Below are positions 8,704 through 15,757 of a DNA stretch of 36,343 nt, piece after piece; the first letter of the stretch is position 1, and every line of letters starts with the position of its first letter. The DNA lies in the NCBI GenBank assembly GCA_023666125.1, contig JAMPCN010000020.1:1-36343 (forward strand), in the 5' to 3' direction. The notes below the pieces were generated by a model. That model had not been told where the DNA came from, searched no databases, and was given only the letters and a program-made list of their open reading frames with translations. The stretch is from Bacillus sp. (in: firmicutes). GTDB taxonomy: Bacteria > Bacillota > Clostridia > Lachnospirales > Lachnospiraceae. The position numbers and the translations under genes were made by a program.

Positions 8704-8826
8704 GATTGAAAAATAAGTTTGATACCTTATTTTTCAATCGGCAATTTGTGCCGGAGCGTCACAAATATGCCTTGATGGCAGACGCAAATCTGATATTTGC
8801 GTCGCCCCGTTACGAAAACGCTCCGG
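8704..8826. repeat. Modular stem-loop element upstream of spoIIAA
   Basis: Four stems are readable. A 14-bp stem pairs 8704-8717 with 8726-8739 (loop TTTGATAC). A 5-bp stem pairs CGGCA 8739-8743 with TGCCG 8749-8753. A short stem pairs TGCC 8768-8771 with GGCA 8777-8780 (loop TTGAT). A perfect 9-bp stem pairs 8781-8789 with 8795-8803 (loop CTGAT). CCGGAGCG at 8751-8758 pairs with CGCTCCGG at 8819-8826, closing a multibranch structure right beside the spoIIAA ribosome site. The segment CGGCAATTTGTGCCGGA recurs exactly at 36327-36343. It may be an interspersed repeat, a structured leader, or both. Confidence 0.7.
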
Positions 8827-8839
8827 AATGGAGGAAACA

Positions 8840-9148
8840 ATGGAAGAGGAATTTAAAGTAATTGACAACTATCTAATGATAAGAATGCCGGATGAAATCG
8901 ACCATCATCACTCGGTTGACATAAGTAAAAGGGCCGACCGCTATATCATGGAATCCAAAGTTGGAAACGTCGTTTTTGATTTTGAAAGGACAACCTTTAT
9001 GGATAGTTCGGGAATCGGCATTATTGTGGGAAGATATAAGAAAATATCCTGTTTTGGCGGAAAAGTGTTTGCGATTAACGTAGGAAACCGCGTACGCAGG
9101 ATTTTGATGCTATCAGGGTTACATAACATAGTAGAAATCATGGAGTGA
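8840..9148 (+). CDS. spoIIAA: Anti-sigma F factor antagonist SpoIIAA
   Basis: A 102-residue STAS-domain protein. In sporulation it is phosphorylated by SpoIIAB and, when dephosphorylated, binds SpoIIAB to release sigma-F in the forespore. The motif FMDSSGIGIIVGRY is present; the second serine (Ser57) matches the phosphorylated serine of the family. Start ATG 8840 is preferred since GGAGG (8830-8834) lies 5 bases upstream; ATG 8828 is in frame but overlaps that site. spoIIAB starts 18 bases downstream. The stem-loop element at 8704-8826 ends just before the ribosome site and could affect translation. Confidence 0.96.
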   Translation: MEEEFKVIDNYLMIRMPDEIDHHHSVDISKRADRYIMESKVGNVVFDFERTTFMDSSGIGIIVGRYKKISCFGGKVFAINVGNRVRRILMLSGLHNIVEIME

Positions 9149-9166
9149 AACGGAAAGGAGATATAG

Positions 9167-9646
9167 ATGATAGAGATTGTAAACTGGAATCAGAATACGC
9201 AGATAAAAAATGAGATGAGGCTGGAGTTTCGTGCAATTTCCGCTAATGAGTCGTTTGCCAGAACGGCGGTAGCGGCCTTTGTGACGCAGCTTAATCCGAC
9301 GTTAGAAGAAATTTCGGATATTAAAACCGCAGTTTCGGAGGCCGTGACAAATGCCATTATCCATGGATACGACGGGGAGAAAAATGAAGATAATAAGGTA
9401 TGGATTCACTGTCTGATAAAAAATGATGTGCTGGAAGTGGAAATACGGGATATGGGAATCGGTATCGAAAATGTGGAAAAGGCAATGGAGCCGCTCTATA
9501 CAACGAAGCCGGAACTGGAACGCTCCGGCATGGGATTTTCCTTTATGGAGGCTTTTATGGACGATTTGGAGGTTGTTTCCGACGTGGGGCAGGGTACGAC
9601 GGTACATATGGTGAAAAAACTGGGAACAAGTCCCTGGCTAAGTTGA
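9167..9646 (+). CDS. spoIIAB: Anti-sigma F factor / serine kinase SpoIIAB
   Basis: A 159-residue GHKL-fold serine kinase that holds sigma-F inactive and phosphorylates SpoIIAA. The N box is [11 protein letters not shown], the G1 box is IRDMGIGI, and the ATP-lid glycine motif is [11 protein letters not shown], all intact. The ATG follows AAAGGAGATATAG, a good ribosome site. Its stop codon lies in the 5' arm of a hairpin at 9642-9664. It is the second gene of the spoIIA operon and is followed by sigF 98 bases later, a wider gap than the near-overlap common in this operon. Confidence 0.97.
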   Translation: MIEIVNWNQNTQIKNEMRLEFRAISANESFARTAVAAFVTQLNPTLEEISDIKTAVSEAVTNAIIHGYDGEKNEDNKVWIHCLIKNDVLEVEIRDMGIGIENVEKAMEPLYTTKPELERSGMGFSFMEAFMDDLEVVSDVGQGTTVHMVKKLGTSPWLS

Positions 9647-9691
9647 AAATTATAAATTTTCAACTACAAATTTGCGCATGACGCGCAAATT
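9642..9691. repeat. Two perfect stem-loops between spoIIAB and sigF
   Basis: The first hairpin pairs 9642-9651 with 9655-9664 (10 bp, loop ATA) and contains the spoIIAB stop codon. The second pairs 9669-9677 with 9683-9691 (9 bp, loop ATGAC). Neither is followed by a T run, so they are not standard terminators. The TTGAAAA...TTTTCAA stem and the TTTGCG/CGCAAA stem resemble modules of the element at 8704-8826, suggesting a shorter relative of the same family. Confidence 0.6.
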
Positions 9692-9744
9692 CGCGTGCTG
9701 AGGATAACAGATGGTGATTGATGAAAGGAGTCTTGAAGTGATAT

Positions 9745-10536
9745 ATGGAAGAAACTGCCGTATTGATTGAACGTTCACAGGCAGGAGATAAAAAAGCAAG
9801 GGAGAGACTGATAGAGGAGAATCTGGGACTGGTGCGGCATATCGTGAAACGCTTTTTGGACAGGGGATATGATGCAGAGGATTTGTTCCAAATCGGCTGT
9901 ATCGGACTGATGAAAGCGATAGATAAGTTTGACTTGCACTTTGATGTAAAGCTGTCAACGTACGCCGTGCCGATGATACAGGGTGAAATCAAGCGGTTTT
10001 TGCGGGATGACGGCATGGTGAAAGTAAGCCGCACATTAAAAGAAAACGGGTGGAAGATAAAACAGGCGGCGGAGAAACTTTCGCATGACTATGGACGGGA
10101 GGCTACATTATCAGAGTTATCCAAGCAGACAGGGCTTAGCGTGGAAGATATTGTATTGGCCTTAGACGCCAATGTGGAGGTGGAATCCATCTATAAGTCG
10201 GTTTATCAGTCGGACGGTAATGAAATCTATCTGGTAGACCAGGTGGTCGGAGAAGCCGGCGGCGTAGGGCATTCCGTATTATCCGGCGGCATAAGCGCCC
10301 AAACAAATGTCTGTGAAGATACGGAAAAAGAAAAACTTTTAAACCATATGCTCTTACAGCAGCTTATGGAGGGGTTGGAGGAAAAAGAAAGGGAACTCAT
10401 CCGTCTGCGTTATTTTCAGGATAAGACGCAGGTGGAGGTGGCAAAAGAAATGGGTATCAGCCAGGTTCAGGTCAGCCGCATGGAGAAAAAAATCCTGCTG
10501 CGGATGCGCGAAGAAGCGTGCGCCTGTTCCGGATAA
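9745..10536 (+). CDS. sigF: RNA polymerase sporulation sigma factor SigF
   Basis: A 263-residue sigma-70-family factor that directs early forespore transcription. Region 2 is clear (LGLVRHIVKRF, then DLFQIGCIGLMKAIDKFD and KLSTYAVPMIQGEIKRFLRD), and region 4.2 ends with TQVEVAKEMGISQVQVSRME. Position after spoIIAA and spoIIAB makes the assignment secure. ATG 9745 is the first possible start in this frame after an in-frame stop at 9739; AAAGGAG at 9724-9730 lies 14 bases away, an unusually long spacing that could lower initiation. No clear terminator follows, only a weak hairpin near 10551-10570. Confidence 0.97.
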   Translation: MEETAVLIERSQAGDKKARERLIEENLGLVRHIVKRFLDRGYDAEDLFQIGCIGLMKAIDKFDLHFDVKLSTYAVPMIQGEIKRFLRDDGMVKVSRTLKENGWKIKQAAEKLSHDYGREATLSELSKQTGLSVEDIVLALDANVEVESIYKSVYQSDGNEIYLVDQVVGEAGGVGHSVLSGGISAQTNVCEDTEKEKLLNHMLLQQLMEGLEEKERELIRLRYFQDKTQVEVAKEMGISQVQVSRMEKKILLRMREEACACSG

Positions 10537-10573
10537 GCGGTTGCCGGCGGCGAAAATCGAAATTCGTATTTTC

Positions 10574-10602
10574 TTGTAAAAAAGACAGATGTGTTATATA
10601 AT
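10574..10602 (+). promoter_or_regulatory. Predicted sigma-A promoter of the aldo/keto reductase gene
   Basis: TTGTAA at 10574-10579 and a perfect TATAAT at 10597-10602 are separated by 17 bases. It gives the reductase its own vegetative transcript apart from the sigma-F operon. Confidence 0.65.
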
Positions 10603-10650
10603 AAAAAAGATACCGGAAAATAAAAGACAACAAAGGGCATGGTTATTAAT

Positions 10651-11829
10651 ATGAATTATCGTACAGATAAATATGGGAATAGAATTTCTGTTCTGGGTTA
10701 TGGTTGTATGCGTTTTACGCAAAACGGTGGAAAGATTGATTTGGACAAAGCGGAACGGGAAATTTTAGAAGCGTATCATGCCGGAGTCAATTATTTCGAT
10801 ACGGCCTATATTTATGCGGGAAGTGAAGACGCACTCGGAAAAATACTGGAGAAAAACCAGATTCGGGATAAGGTAAGCATTGCGACAAAACTGCCGCATT
10901 ATCTGATAAAAAAAGCCGACAGCATGGAGAAATACTTTACGGAGCAGTTGAAAAGACTGCGCACGGACTATGTGGACTATTACTTGATGCACATGCTGAC
11001 GGATGTTAAGACATGGGATAAGTTAAAGGAGCTTGGTATTCTGGAATGGCTTAGTGAGAAGAAAAAAAGCGGAGCCATCCGGCAGGTCGGTTTTTCTTAT
11101 CATGGAAATTCCGATATGTTCTGCGAATTGATAGATGCGTATGACTGGGATTTTTGCCAGATACAGTACAATTATCTGGATGAACATTCGCAGGCGGGGC
11201 GTAAGGGGCTTATGTATGCCGCCTCGAAAAAGATACCGGTTATTATTATGGAGCCGTTACGTGGCGGTAAGTTAGTAGGGCTTTTACCTGATGAGGCCAA
11301 ACGGTTATTCGACGAATATCCGATAAAAAGAAGTCCGGCGGAGTGGGCATTTCGCTGGCTTTGGAACCAGCCGGAGGTCACCTGCGTACTGTCAGGGATG
11401 AATTCTCTGGAAATGGTACAGGAAAATGTCAGGACGGCCGCACAGGTGCAGGTGGGAGAATTTACAGAGGCGGAAGAAAAGCTGCTAAGAGATGTTGTGC
11501 AGGCTATCAATGCCAAAGTAAAGGTCGGCTGCACGGGCTGCCGGTACTGTATGCCATGTCCGAAAAATGTGGATATACCGGGTACGTTTGCGGCCTATAA
11601 CAGACGCTATACGGACGGAAAGAGGGCAGCGGTTATAGAGTACGTTATGTGTACTGCGCTGCGTAAGGATTCTTCGGCGGCGTCGAATTGTATAGAGTGT
11701 GGAAAATGTGAAACGCATTGTCCGCAGCATATCGAAATCAGACAAGAGTTAAAGAATGCCCGTAAGGAATTAGAGGGACCTTTATACAGGATAGCGCGTA
11801 AGGTGGTGCAGCTTTTGAAATTGTACTGA
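10651..11829 (+). CDS. Aldo/keto reductase with C-terminal 4Fe-4S ferredoxin domain
   Basis: A 392-residue oxidoreductase. The N-terminal ~270 residues are an aldo/keto reductase barrel with the family signature (VNYFDTAYIYAGSEDALG), a catalytic-lysine segment (SIATKLPHYL) and the histidine of YYLMHML. The C-terminus adds two cysteine clusters: C294, C297, C300, C303 and C347, C350, C353, C357, matching a 4Fe-4S ferredoxin module. This is the anaerobe-type 'predicted oxidoreductase of the aldo/keto reductase family'; the substrate is unknown. ATG 10651 is preferred over the in-frame ATG 10639, whose AAAGGG is only one base away. Its place between sigF and the spoVA genes has no obvious functional logic. 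Confidence 0.9.
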   Translation: MNYRTDKYGNRISVLGYGCMRFTQNGGKIDLDKAEREILEAYHAGVNYFDTAYIYAGSEDALGKILEKNQIRDKVSIATKLPHYLIKKADSMEKYFTEQLKRLRTDYVDYYLMHMLTDVKTWDKLKELGILEWLSEKKKSGAIRQVGFSYHGNSDMFCELIDAYDWDFCQIQYNYLDEHSQAGRKGLMYAASKKIPVIIMEPLRGGKLVGLLPDEAKRLFDEYPIKRSPAEWAFRWLWNQPEVTCVLSGMNSLEMVQENVRTAAQVQVGEFTEAEEKLLRDVVQAINAKVKVGCTGCRYCMPCPKNVDIPGTFAAYNRRYTDGKRAAVIEYVMCTALRKDSSAASNCIECGKCETHCPQHIEIRQELKNARKELEGPLYRIARKVVQLLKLY

Positions 11830-12163
11830 TGCTTATCATGGCTGAGAAAGGAGCATGGATATAAAAATGGAGCAATAATCTGCTTTTGAAACATGAAGAT
11901 GAAAAAACGGGAAAACATTTGCATGATTGCGTAGAATGTTTGTTTTTTGTCATGTTGCCAAAAGTGGGTTATGTTTCCGGACTTCCCTCTTTTTTTCGTG
12001 TTATTTTATCATAATCTTTAAAATAGTTTACATTGGAAAGAGCAGGAATCGGGTAAGAAACATGATGCAGAATCGTTTGGCGGCGGACGGTTCTTTTTTT
12101 TGCGCGGTCATAGGAGACGAAATCGGCTGCGGTTTCGTGTATGGTAAGGAAAGGCGGGTATCT
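11830..12163 (+). promoter_or_regulatory. 334-bp leader of the ABC-F gene with candidate attenuator
   Basis: No full gene is seen here. A tiny frame at 11855-11878 reads MDIKMEQ; an AAAGGAG is nearby but too close to its first ATG. A hairpin pairs 11913-11919 with 11935-11941 and is followed by T residues at 11943-11948; it could end the reductase transcript or act as an attenuator. A second T run lies at 11988-11996, and a possible -10 box TAAAAT at 12019-12024 has no good -35. The ABC-F frame stays open upstream to 11927, with an ATG at 12061, but the good start is 12164. Leaders with attenuation are common for antibiotic-resistance ABC-F genes; here it is only inference. Confidence 0.4.
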
Positions 12164-13768
12164 ATGGCGAAAATTAATGTATCGAATCTTACTTTCTGCT
12201 ATGAGGGCAGTTTTGACAATATTTTTGAAAATGTATCTTTTTCTATTGATACGGACTGGAAACTGGGGTTTATCGGAAGAAACGGTAAGGGAAAGACGAC
12301 TTTTTTAAATCTTTTAATGGACAAATATGAGTATCGGGGCAGCATACAGACCTCCGTGGCATTTGATTATTTTCCTTATCAGGTGAGTGAAGAACAGATG
12401 AAAAGCTGCGCCGCTGATTTTTGTGACGAGCTTGCGTCGGATTTGGAGCTGTGGAGAATCCTGATGGAGATGGAGAAAATGGGGATGGATGCCGAGCTTC
12501 TATACCGTCCGTTTCAGGCGCTTAGCCACGGGGAACGAACCAGAGTGATGCTTGCCGTTTTGTTTTCCAGAGATAATTATTTCTTATTAATCGACGAACC
12601 GACCAATCATCTGGATAGAAAGTCGCGGGAGATAATCAAGGAATATCTGCGAAAAAAGCAGGGATTTTTGCTGGTATCGCACGACAGGGATTTGCTGGAT
12701 GCCTGCATAGACCATATTCTTGTACTGAACAGGGTGTCAATCGAGGTGCAGAAAGGTAATTTTTCCTCCTGGTGGGAGAATAAGAGCCGCATGGACGCCT
12801 TTCATGAGGCGGAAAATGAAAAACACCGCAAAGAAATCGGCAAGTTACAGGAAGCGGCAAGGCGCGCCGACGGATGGGCGCAGAAAAATGAAGATAGTAA
12901 AATTGGATATGACCCGATTAAGGAACATGACCGTTCTTTGGACACAAGGGCTTATATTGGCGCAAAGACAAAGGCGATGCAGAAGCGCGTCAAACAGATG
13001 CAGGTAAGAATTGCGCATGAAATCGAGGAAAAAGAGGGACTTTTGCAGGATATTGAAAATCCGGCGGATTTAAAAATCATGCCGCTTGTCCATCATAAGA
13101 ACATCCTTATCCGGGTGCAGAAATATGGACTTTCTTACGGGGAACACGGCGTTTTACAGGAGTTTGATTTTACGCTCCAACAGGGCGAGCGCGTGCTTTT
13201 GTGCGGGGCAAACGGCAGCGGAAAGTCCAGCTTTATTAAGGCGGTGCTGCGAAGATGCGGGGCGCAGGGGGCGGAAGAGATGCAGAGTCCGAAAGAGCGG
13301 CGGAGTGTGGAGACTGCCATGCAGGGTGCGGGTATCGCGGCAGGAAACGGCACGGTGCGGGATGGCATAATAGAAAACGGCGTGCTGCAGACCGCAAGCG
13401 GGCTTATTATATCTTATGTAAACCAAGATGCTTCATACCTCAAAGGGGATTTAAAGGGTTTCTGTCAGAAAGAAAATTTGGAGGAAAGCCTGTTAAAAGC
13501 CATTCTGCGCCAGCTCGATTTCGAGCGGATTCAGTTTGGCAAACGGATGGAGGAGTATTCGGAGGGACAGAAGAAAAAGGTCTTGATTGCCGCCAGCCTG
13601 TTAAAGCGCGCGCATTTGTATATCTGGGATGAACCGCTTAATTACATCGACGTTTTTTCCCGGATGCAGATAGAGGAGCTTATCCTGCGCTATCAGCCGA
13701 CGATGTTATTAGTGGAGCATGACGTGCGTTTTCAGGAGAAAGTGGCGACGAGGGTGGTGGAGTTCTGA
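12164..13768 (+). CDS. Lsa-like ABC-F family ribosomal protection ATPase
   Basis: A 534-residue protein with two ABC ATPase domains and no membrane segment. Domain 1 has Walker A GRNGKGKTT, signature LSHGERTRVML and Walker B FLLIDEPTNHLD; domain 2 has CGANGSGKSS, YSEGQKKKVL and LYIWDEPLNYID. The N-terminus (SNLTFCYEGSFDNIFENVSF, then TDWKLGFIGRNGKGKTTFLN) closely resembles Lsa-type proteins, which displace lincosamides, streptogramin A and pleuromutilins from the ribosome. Whether this one confers resistance is not shown. ATG 12164 follows AAGGAAAGGCGGG. A Gly/Ala/Glu-rich insertion of about 40 residues (nt ~13261-13380) lies between Walker A and the Q-loop of domain 2, making it longer than typical Lsa proteins (~490-500 aa). 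Confidence 0.87.
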   Translation: MAKINVSNLTFCYEGSFDNIFENVSFSIDTDWKLGFIGRNGKGKTTFLNLLMDKYEYRGSIQTSVAFDYFPYQVSEEQMKSCAADFCDELASDLELWRILMEMEKMGMDAELLYRPFQALSHGERTRVMLAVLFSRDNYFLLIDEPTNHLDRKSREIIKEYLRKKQGFLLVSHDRDLLDACIDHILVLNRVSIEVQKGNFSSWWENKSRMDAFHEAENEKHRKEIGKLQEAARRADGWAQKNEDSKIGYDPIKEHDRSLDTRAYIGAKTKAMQKRVKQMQVRIAHEIEEKEGLLQDIENPADLKIMPLVHHKNILIRVQKYGLSYGEHGVLQEFDFTLQQGERVLLCGANGSGKSSFIKAVLRRCGAQGAEEMQSPKERRSVETAMQGAGIAAGNGTVRDGIIENGVLQTASGLIISYVNQDASYLKGDLKGFCQKENLEESLLKAILRQLDFERIQFGKRMEEYSEGQKKKVLIAASLLKRAHLYIWDEPLNYIDVFSRMQIEELILRYQPTMLLVEHDVRFQEKVATRVVEF

Positions 13769-13805
13769 TTAACGTTATTTCGTTTTGAAATATTAAATAA
13801 TTCAA

Positions 13806-13835
13806 TTGACTTCTTATCTCGTGCTATGATATACT
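13806..13835 (+). promoter_or_regulatory. Predicted sigma-A promoter of the coiled-coil gene
   Basis: TTGACT at 13806-13811 and TATACT at 13830-13835 have an 18-base spacer and point at the repeat protein starting at 13878. Confidence 0.6.
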
Positions 13836-13877
13836 GTAGCTACTAATTAACAGCAGTCACGATAAGGTGGTGAACAG

Positions 13878-14465
13878 ATGACAGATAGTGAAAAAATTGA
13901 TTTGATTCTTTTAAATATGCAGGGTATGCAAGGTGATATGCAGGACATGAAAACTGACATACAGGAACTGAAAACCGATGTACAGGTCTTGAAAACAGAT
14001 ATGCAGGTCTTGAAAACAGATATGCAGGGCGTGAAAGCAGAAATGCAGGTCTTGAAAACCGATGTACAGGTCTTGAAAACAGATATGCAGGGCGTGAAAG
14101 CAGAAATGCAGGACATGAAAACCGATGTACAGGTCTTGAAAACAGATATGCAGGGCGTGAAAGCAGAAATGCAGGACATGAAAACTGACATACAGGTCTT
14201 GAAAACCGATGTACAGGTCTTGAAAACCGATGTACAGGTCTTGAAAACAGATATGCATGGTACGAAAACCGCTATGAAGAGCATGAGAGCTGAGATAAAG
14301 GGTATAAATATCAGAATTAGTAATCTGGAATCACAAGTGAAACAAACCGAGCGTTCTTTAAGAAGCGAAATACGAAAAGAATGTGGTATGGTTCTTGACG
14401 AGGTGGAAAGAGTACACAATATTTTGGATATGCATAAGGCTGATAAGTCTGTTCATACGGCATAA
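13878..14465 (+). CDS. Heptad-repeat coiled-coil protein
   Basis: A 195-residue, strongly helical protein with GGTGG (13867-13871) 6 bases before the ATG. Residues 20-131 are 16 consecutive seven-residue units of the type DMQVLKT, DVQVLKT, DMQGVKA and EMQDMKT, an almost ideal coiled coil with hydrophobic residues at fixed positions. A short N-terminal segment (SEKIDLILLNMQGMQ) and a non-repetitive C-terminal helix (KGINIRISNLESQVKQTE) flank the repeats. No signal peptide or membrane helix is seen. Long coiled coils of this kind occur in phage tail, partition-like and surface-associated proteins, but nothing here decides between them. The DNA repeats predict copy-number variation between strains. 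Confidence 0.75.
   Translation: MTDSEKIDLILLNMQGMQGDMQDMKTDIQELKTDVQVLKTDMQVLKTDMQGVKAEMQVLKTDVQVLKTDMQGVKAEMQDMKTDVQVLKTDMQGVKAEMQDMKTDIQVLKTDVQVLKTDVQVLKTDMHGTKTAMKSMRAEIKGINIRISNLESQVKQTERSLRSEIRKECGMVLDEVERVHNILDMHKADKSVHTA
13935..14270 (+). repeat. 21-bp tandem repeat array (16 units) inside the coiled-coil gene
   Basis: Sixteen 21-bp units in frame, variants of GATATGCAGGTCTTGAAAAC plus A. Several higher-order blocks recur (for example CAGGGCGTGAAAGCAGAAATG at ~14023, ~14089 and ~14152), suggesting expansion by duplication of 2-4 units. The unit length keeps the frame, so gains and losses lengthen or shorten the protein without breaking it. Confidence 0.9.
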
Positions 14466-14537
14466 AGAATAAATACGCATCATTATATACCGGATATAAA
14501 ATTATAAAAATTTGAGGCAGGAATTTTGATTTTTTGG

Positions 14538-14566
14538 TTGAATTATAAGTTATTTTCATGTAAAAT
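14538..14566 (+). promoter_or_regulatory. Predicted sigma-A promoter of the two small ORFs
   Basis: TTGAAT at 14538-14543 and TAAAAT at 14561-14566 with a 17-base spacer, about 55 bases before the small membrane-protein ORF. Confidence 0.6.
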
Positions 14567-14620
14567 AATAATAATTGGATAAGCATCATGATACAAAGTG
14601 TGAAAGGATGGATAAGCAGT

Positions 14621-14749
14621 ATGGAAAGTTCGGCAGGATTTTTATTATTAGCAGGCGGTCTTGTAGTCATTTTGATACCCGTTGTCATTTCAGTCGTATC
14701 ATCAGTTGTGTCCGGTATAGCGGCGGCTGTAGAGGATGAGGAAGACTAA
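14621..14749 (+). CDS. Small single-pass membrane protein (42 aa)
   Basis: The 42-residue product starts MESSAGFLLLAGGLVVILIP and has one long hydrophobic helix (about 6-36) and an acidic tail (EDEED). AAAGGA at 14603-14608 lies 12 bases before the ATG; an in-frame ATG at 14588 would add 11 residues. It sits behind its own promoter and directly before a second small ORF. I do not recognise a family. Small membrane proteins of this size often modulate larger partners or the envelope, but nothing here identifies a partner. Confidence 0.6.
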   Translation: MESSAGFLLLAGGLVVILIPVVISVVSSVVSGIAAAVEDEED

Positions 14750-14751
14750 GC

Positions 14752-14925
14752 ATGGATTCATTTCAGTATCAGGTGGAGAGTATTGACGGCGATTATGCAA
14801 ATTTGAGGCGCATTGATATCGAAAGCAATGAGCTTAAATTGGTGGCACGTGCGTTATTGCCACCGGAGATTGCCGAGGGAACGAAGCTGCTGTATGAATA
14901 TATGCAGTATGAAATAATGGAATAA
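14752..14925 (+). CDS. Small DUF3006-like protein (57 aa)
   Basis: The ATG lies 2 bases after the previous stop, with GAGGAAG about 8 bases upstream, and the gene ends just before a terminator. The 57-residue product reads SIDGDYANLRRID, then LVARALLPPEIAEGTKLLYE. This pattern (IDGDYA near the start, then LLP..I.EGT.L.YE) resembles the DUF3006 family of small beta-rich proteins of unknown role. The match is by eye and only moderately certain. It probably shares a transcript with the preceding membrane peptide. Confidence 0.6.
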   Translation: MDSFQYQVESIDGDYANLRRIDIESNELKLVARALLPPEIAEGTKLLYEYMQYEIME

Positions 14926-14950
14926 GCGAATAAAAACAGGAAAAGTAGAG

Positions 14951-14987
14951 CGCAGGTTCTTTGTAAAGGAAAGAATCTGCGTTTTTT
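14951..14987 (+). terminator. Intrinsic terminator after the small ORFs
   Basis: A 12-bp stem (14951-14962 with 14970-14981, one G-T pair) has a 7-base loop and six T residues at 14982-14987. It separates the accessory block from spoVAA. Confidence 0.88.
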
Positions 14988-15121
14988 ATTGAGTGGAAAA
15001 TTACGCCGTAGTATAAATCGTTTCAGCAAGAATTTGCGTAGTAAAAAATGCGGCATGTATAAAATTTTTACAACGATAAATAATAGTAAACAACAGATAA
15101 AAATAGGAAAAGAGATACATT

Positions 15122-15757
15122 ATGTCAACCAATAATATCACATTATATGTAAAAGCGCAACAGAACGTGGAATTGCAGTCAGAGGATGTTTATGTAAAGG
15201 ACATTGGAAAAATGACCTGTACGGATGAACAGATGCTGGTAAAGATAAAAACGATTAAGCTGCATCATTTTAAAAAAGACGAGCCGAAAAGGACTGTTAT
15301 CAGCATTTTAAAAGTGATAGAGGAAATCGAAAAGTCGTTTCCGAATGTCAGTGTGGAGAGTCTGGGCGAAACGGATATTTTAATAGAGCAGGTGAATGTC
15401 AATAAACATAAAGGACCCGTGCAGACGGCTAAAATTATTTTTGTATCGTTTATTGCCTTTTTTGGAACGGCCTTTACAATCATGGCATTTCATAACGATA
15501 TCGGGATTAATCAGGTTTTTTCCAAGGTATATCAGATGGTGACGGGGCAGATGAGCGACGGCTATGGGATATTGGAACTTTCTTATTCTATAGGGCTTGC
15601 GGTCGGCATTATTCTCTTTTTTAACCATATCGGCGGCAGGCGCATTACGAAAGACCCGACGCCGATTGAGGTGGAAATGCGCGTATATGAAACGGATGTT
15701 AATAAGGCGTTGATAGAGACGGCGGACAGGGAAGGAAAAAGCATTGATGTTAATTAG
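15122..15757 (+). CDS. spoVAA: Stage V sporulation protein AA
   Basis: A 211-residue protein matching SpoVAA. It has a soluble N-terminal domain (VELQSEDVYVKDIGKMTC, then KTIKLHHFKKDEPKRTVISI) and two membrane helices (about 101-120 and 155-172). SpoVA proteins form the inner-membrane channel that moves calcium dipicolinate into spores and out during germination. The ATG follows AAAAGAG. A sigma-G promoter is expected between 14990 and 15120, but I could not pick one confidently. Its 3' end overlaps spoVAB by 11 bases. Confidence 0.9.
   Translation: MSTNNITLYVKAQQNVELQSEDVYVKDIGKMTCTDEQMLVKIKTIKLHHFKKDEPKRTVISILKVIEEIEKSFPNVSVESLGETDILIEQVNVNKHKGPVQTAKIIFVSFIAFFGTAFTIMAFHNDIGINQVFSKVYQMVTGQMSDGYGILELSYSIGLAVGIILFFNHIGGRRITKDPTPIEVEMRVYETDVNKALIETADREGKSIDVN

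Noticed and set aside
11927-12163. N-terminal extension of the ABC-F protein
   Set aside because: Lsa-like proteins begin at the residues encoded from 12164, where a good ribosome site occurs; the extension looks like untranslated leader.
13847-14419. 190-aa reverse-strand frame made of Cys/Phe/Ser repeats, and a second at 13911-14258
   Set aside because: Both are reverse-strand images of the 21-bp repeat array; the composition is unlike a real protein and no ribosome site fits.
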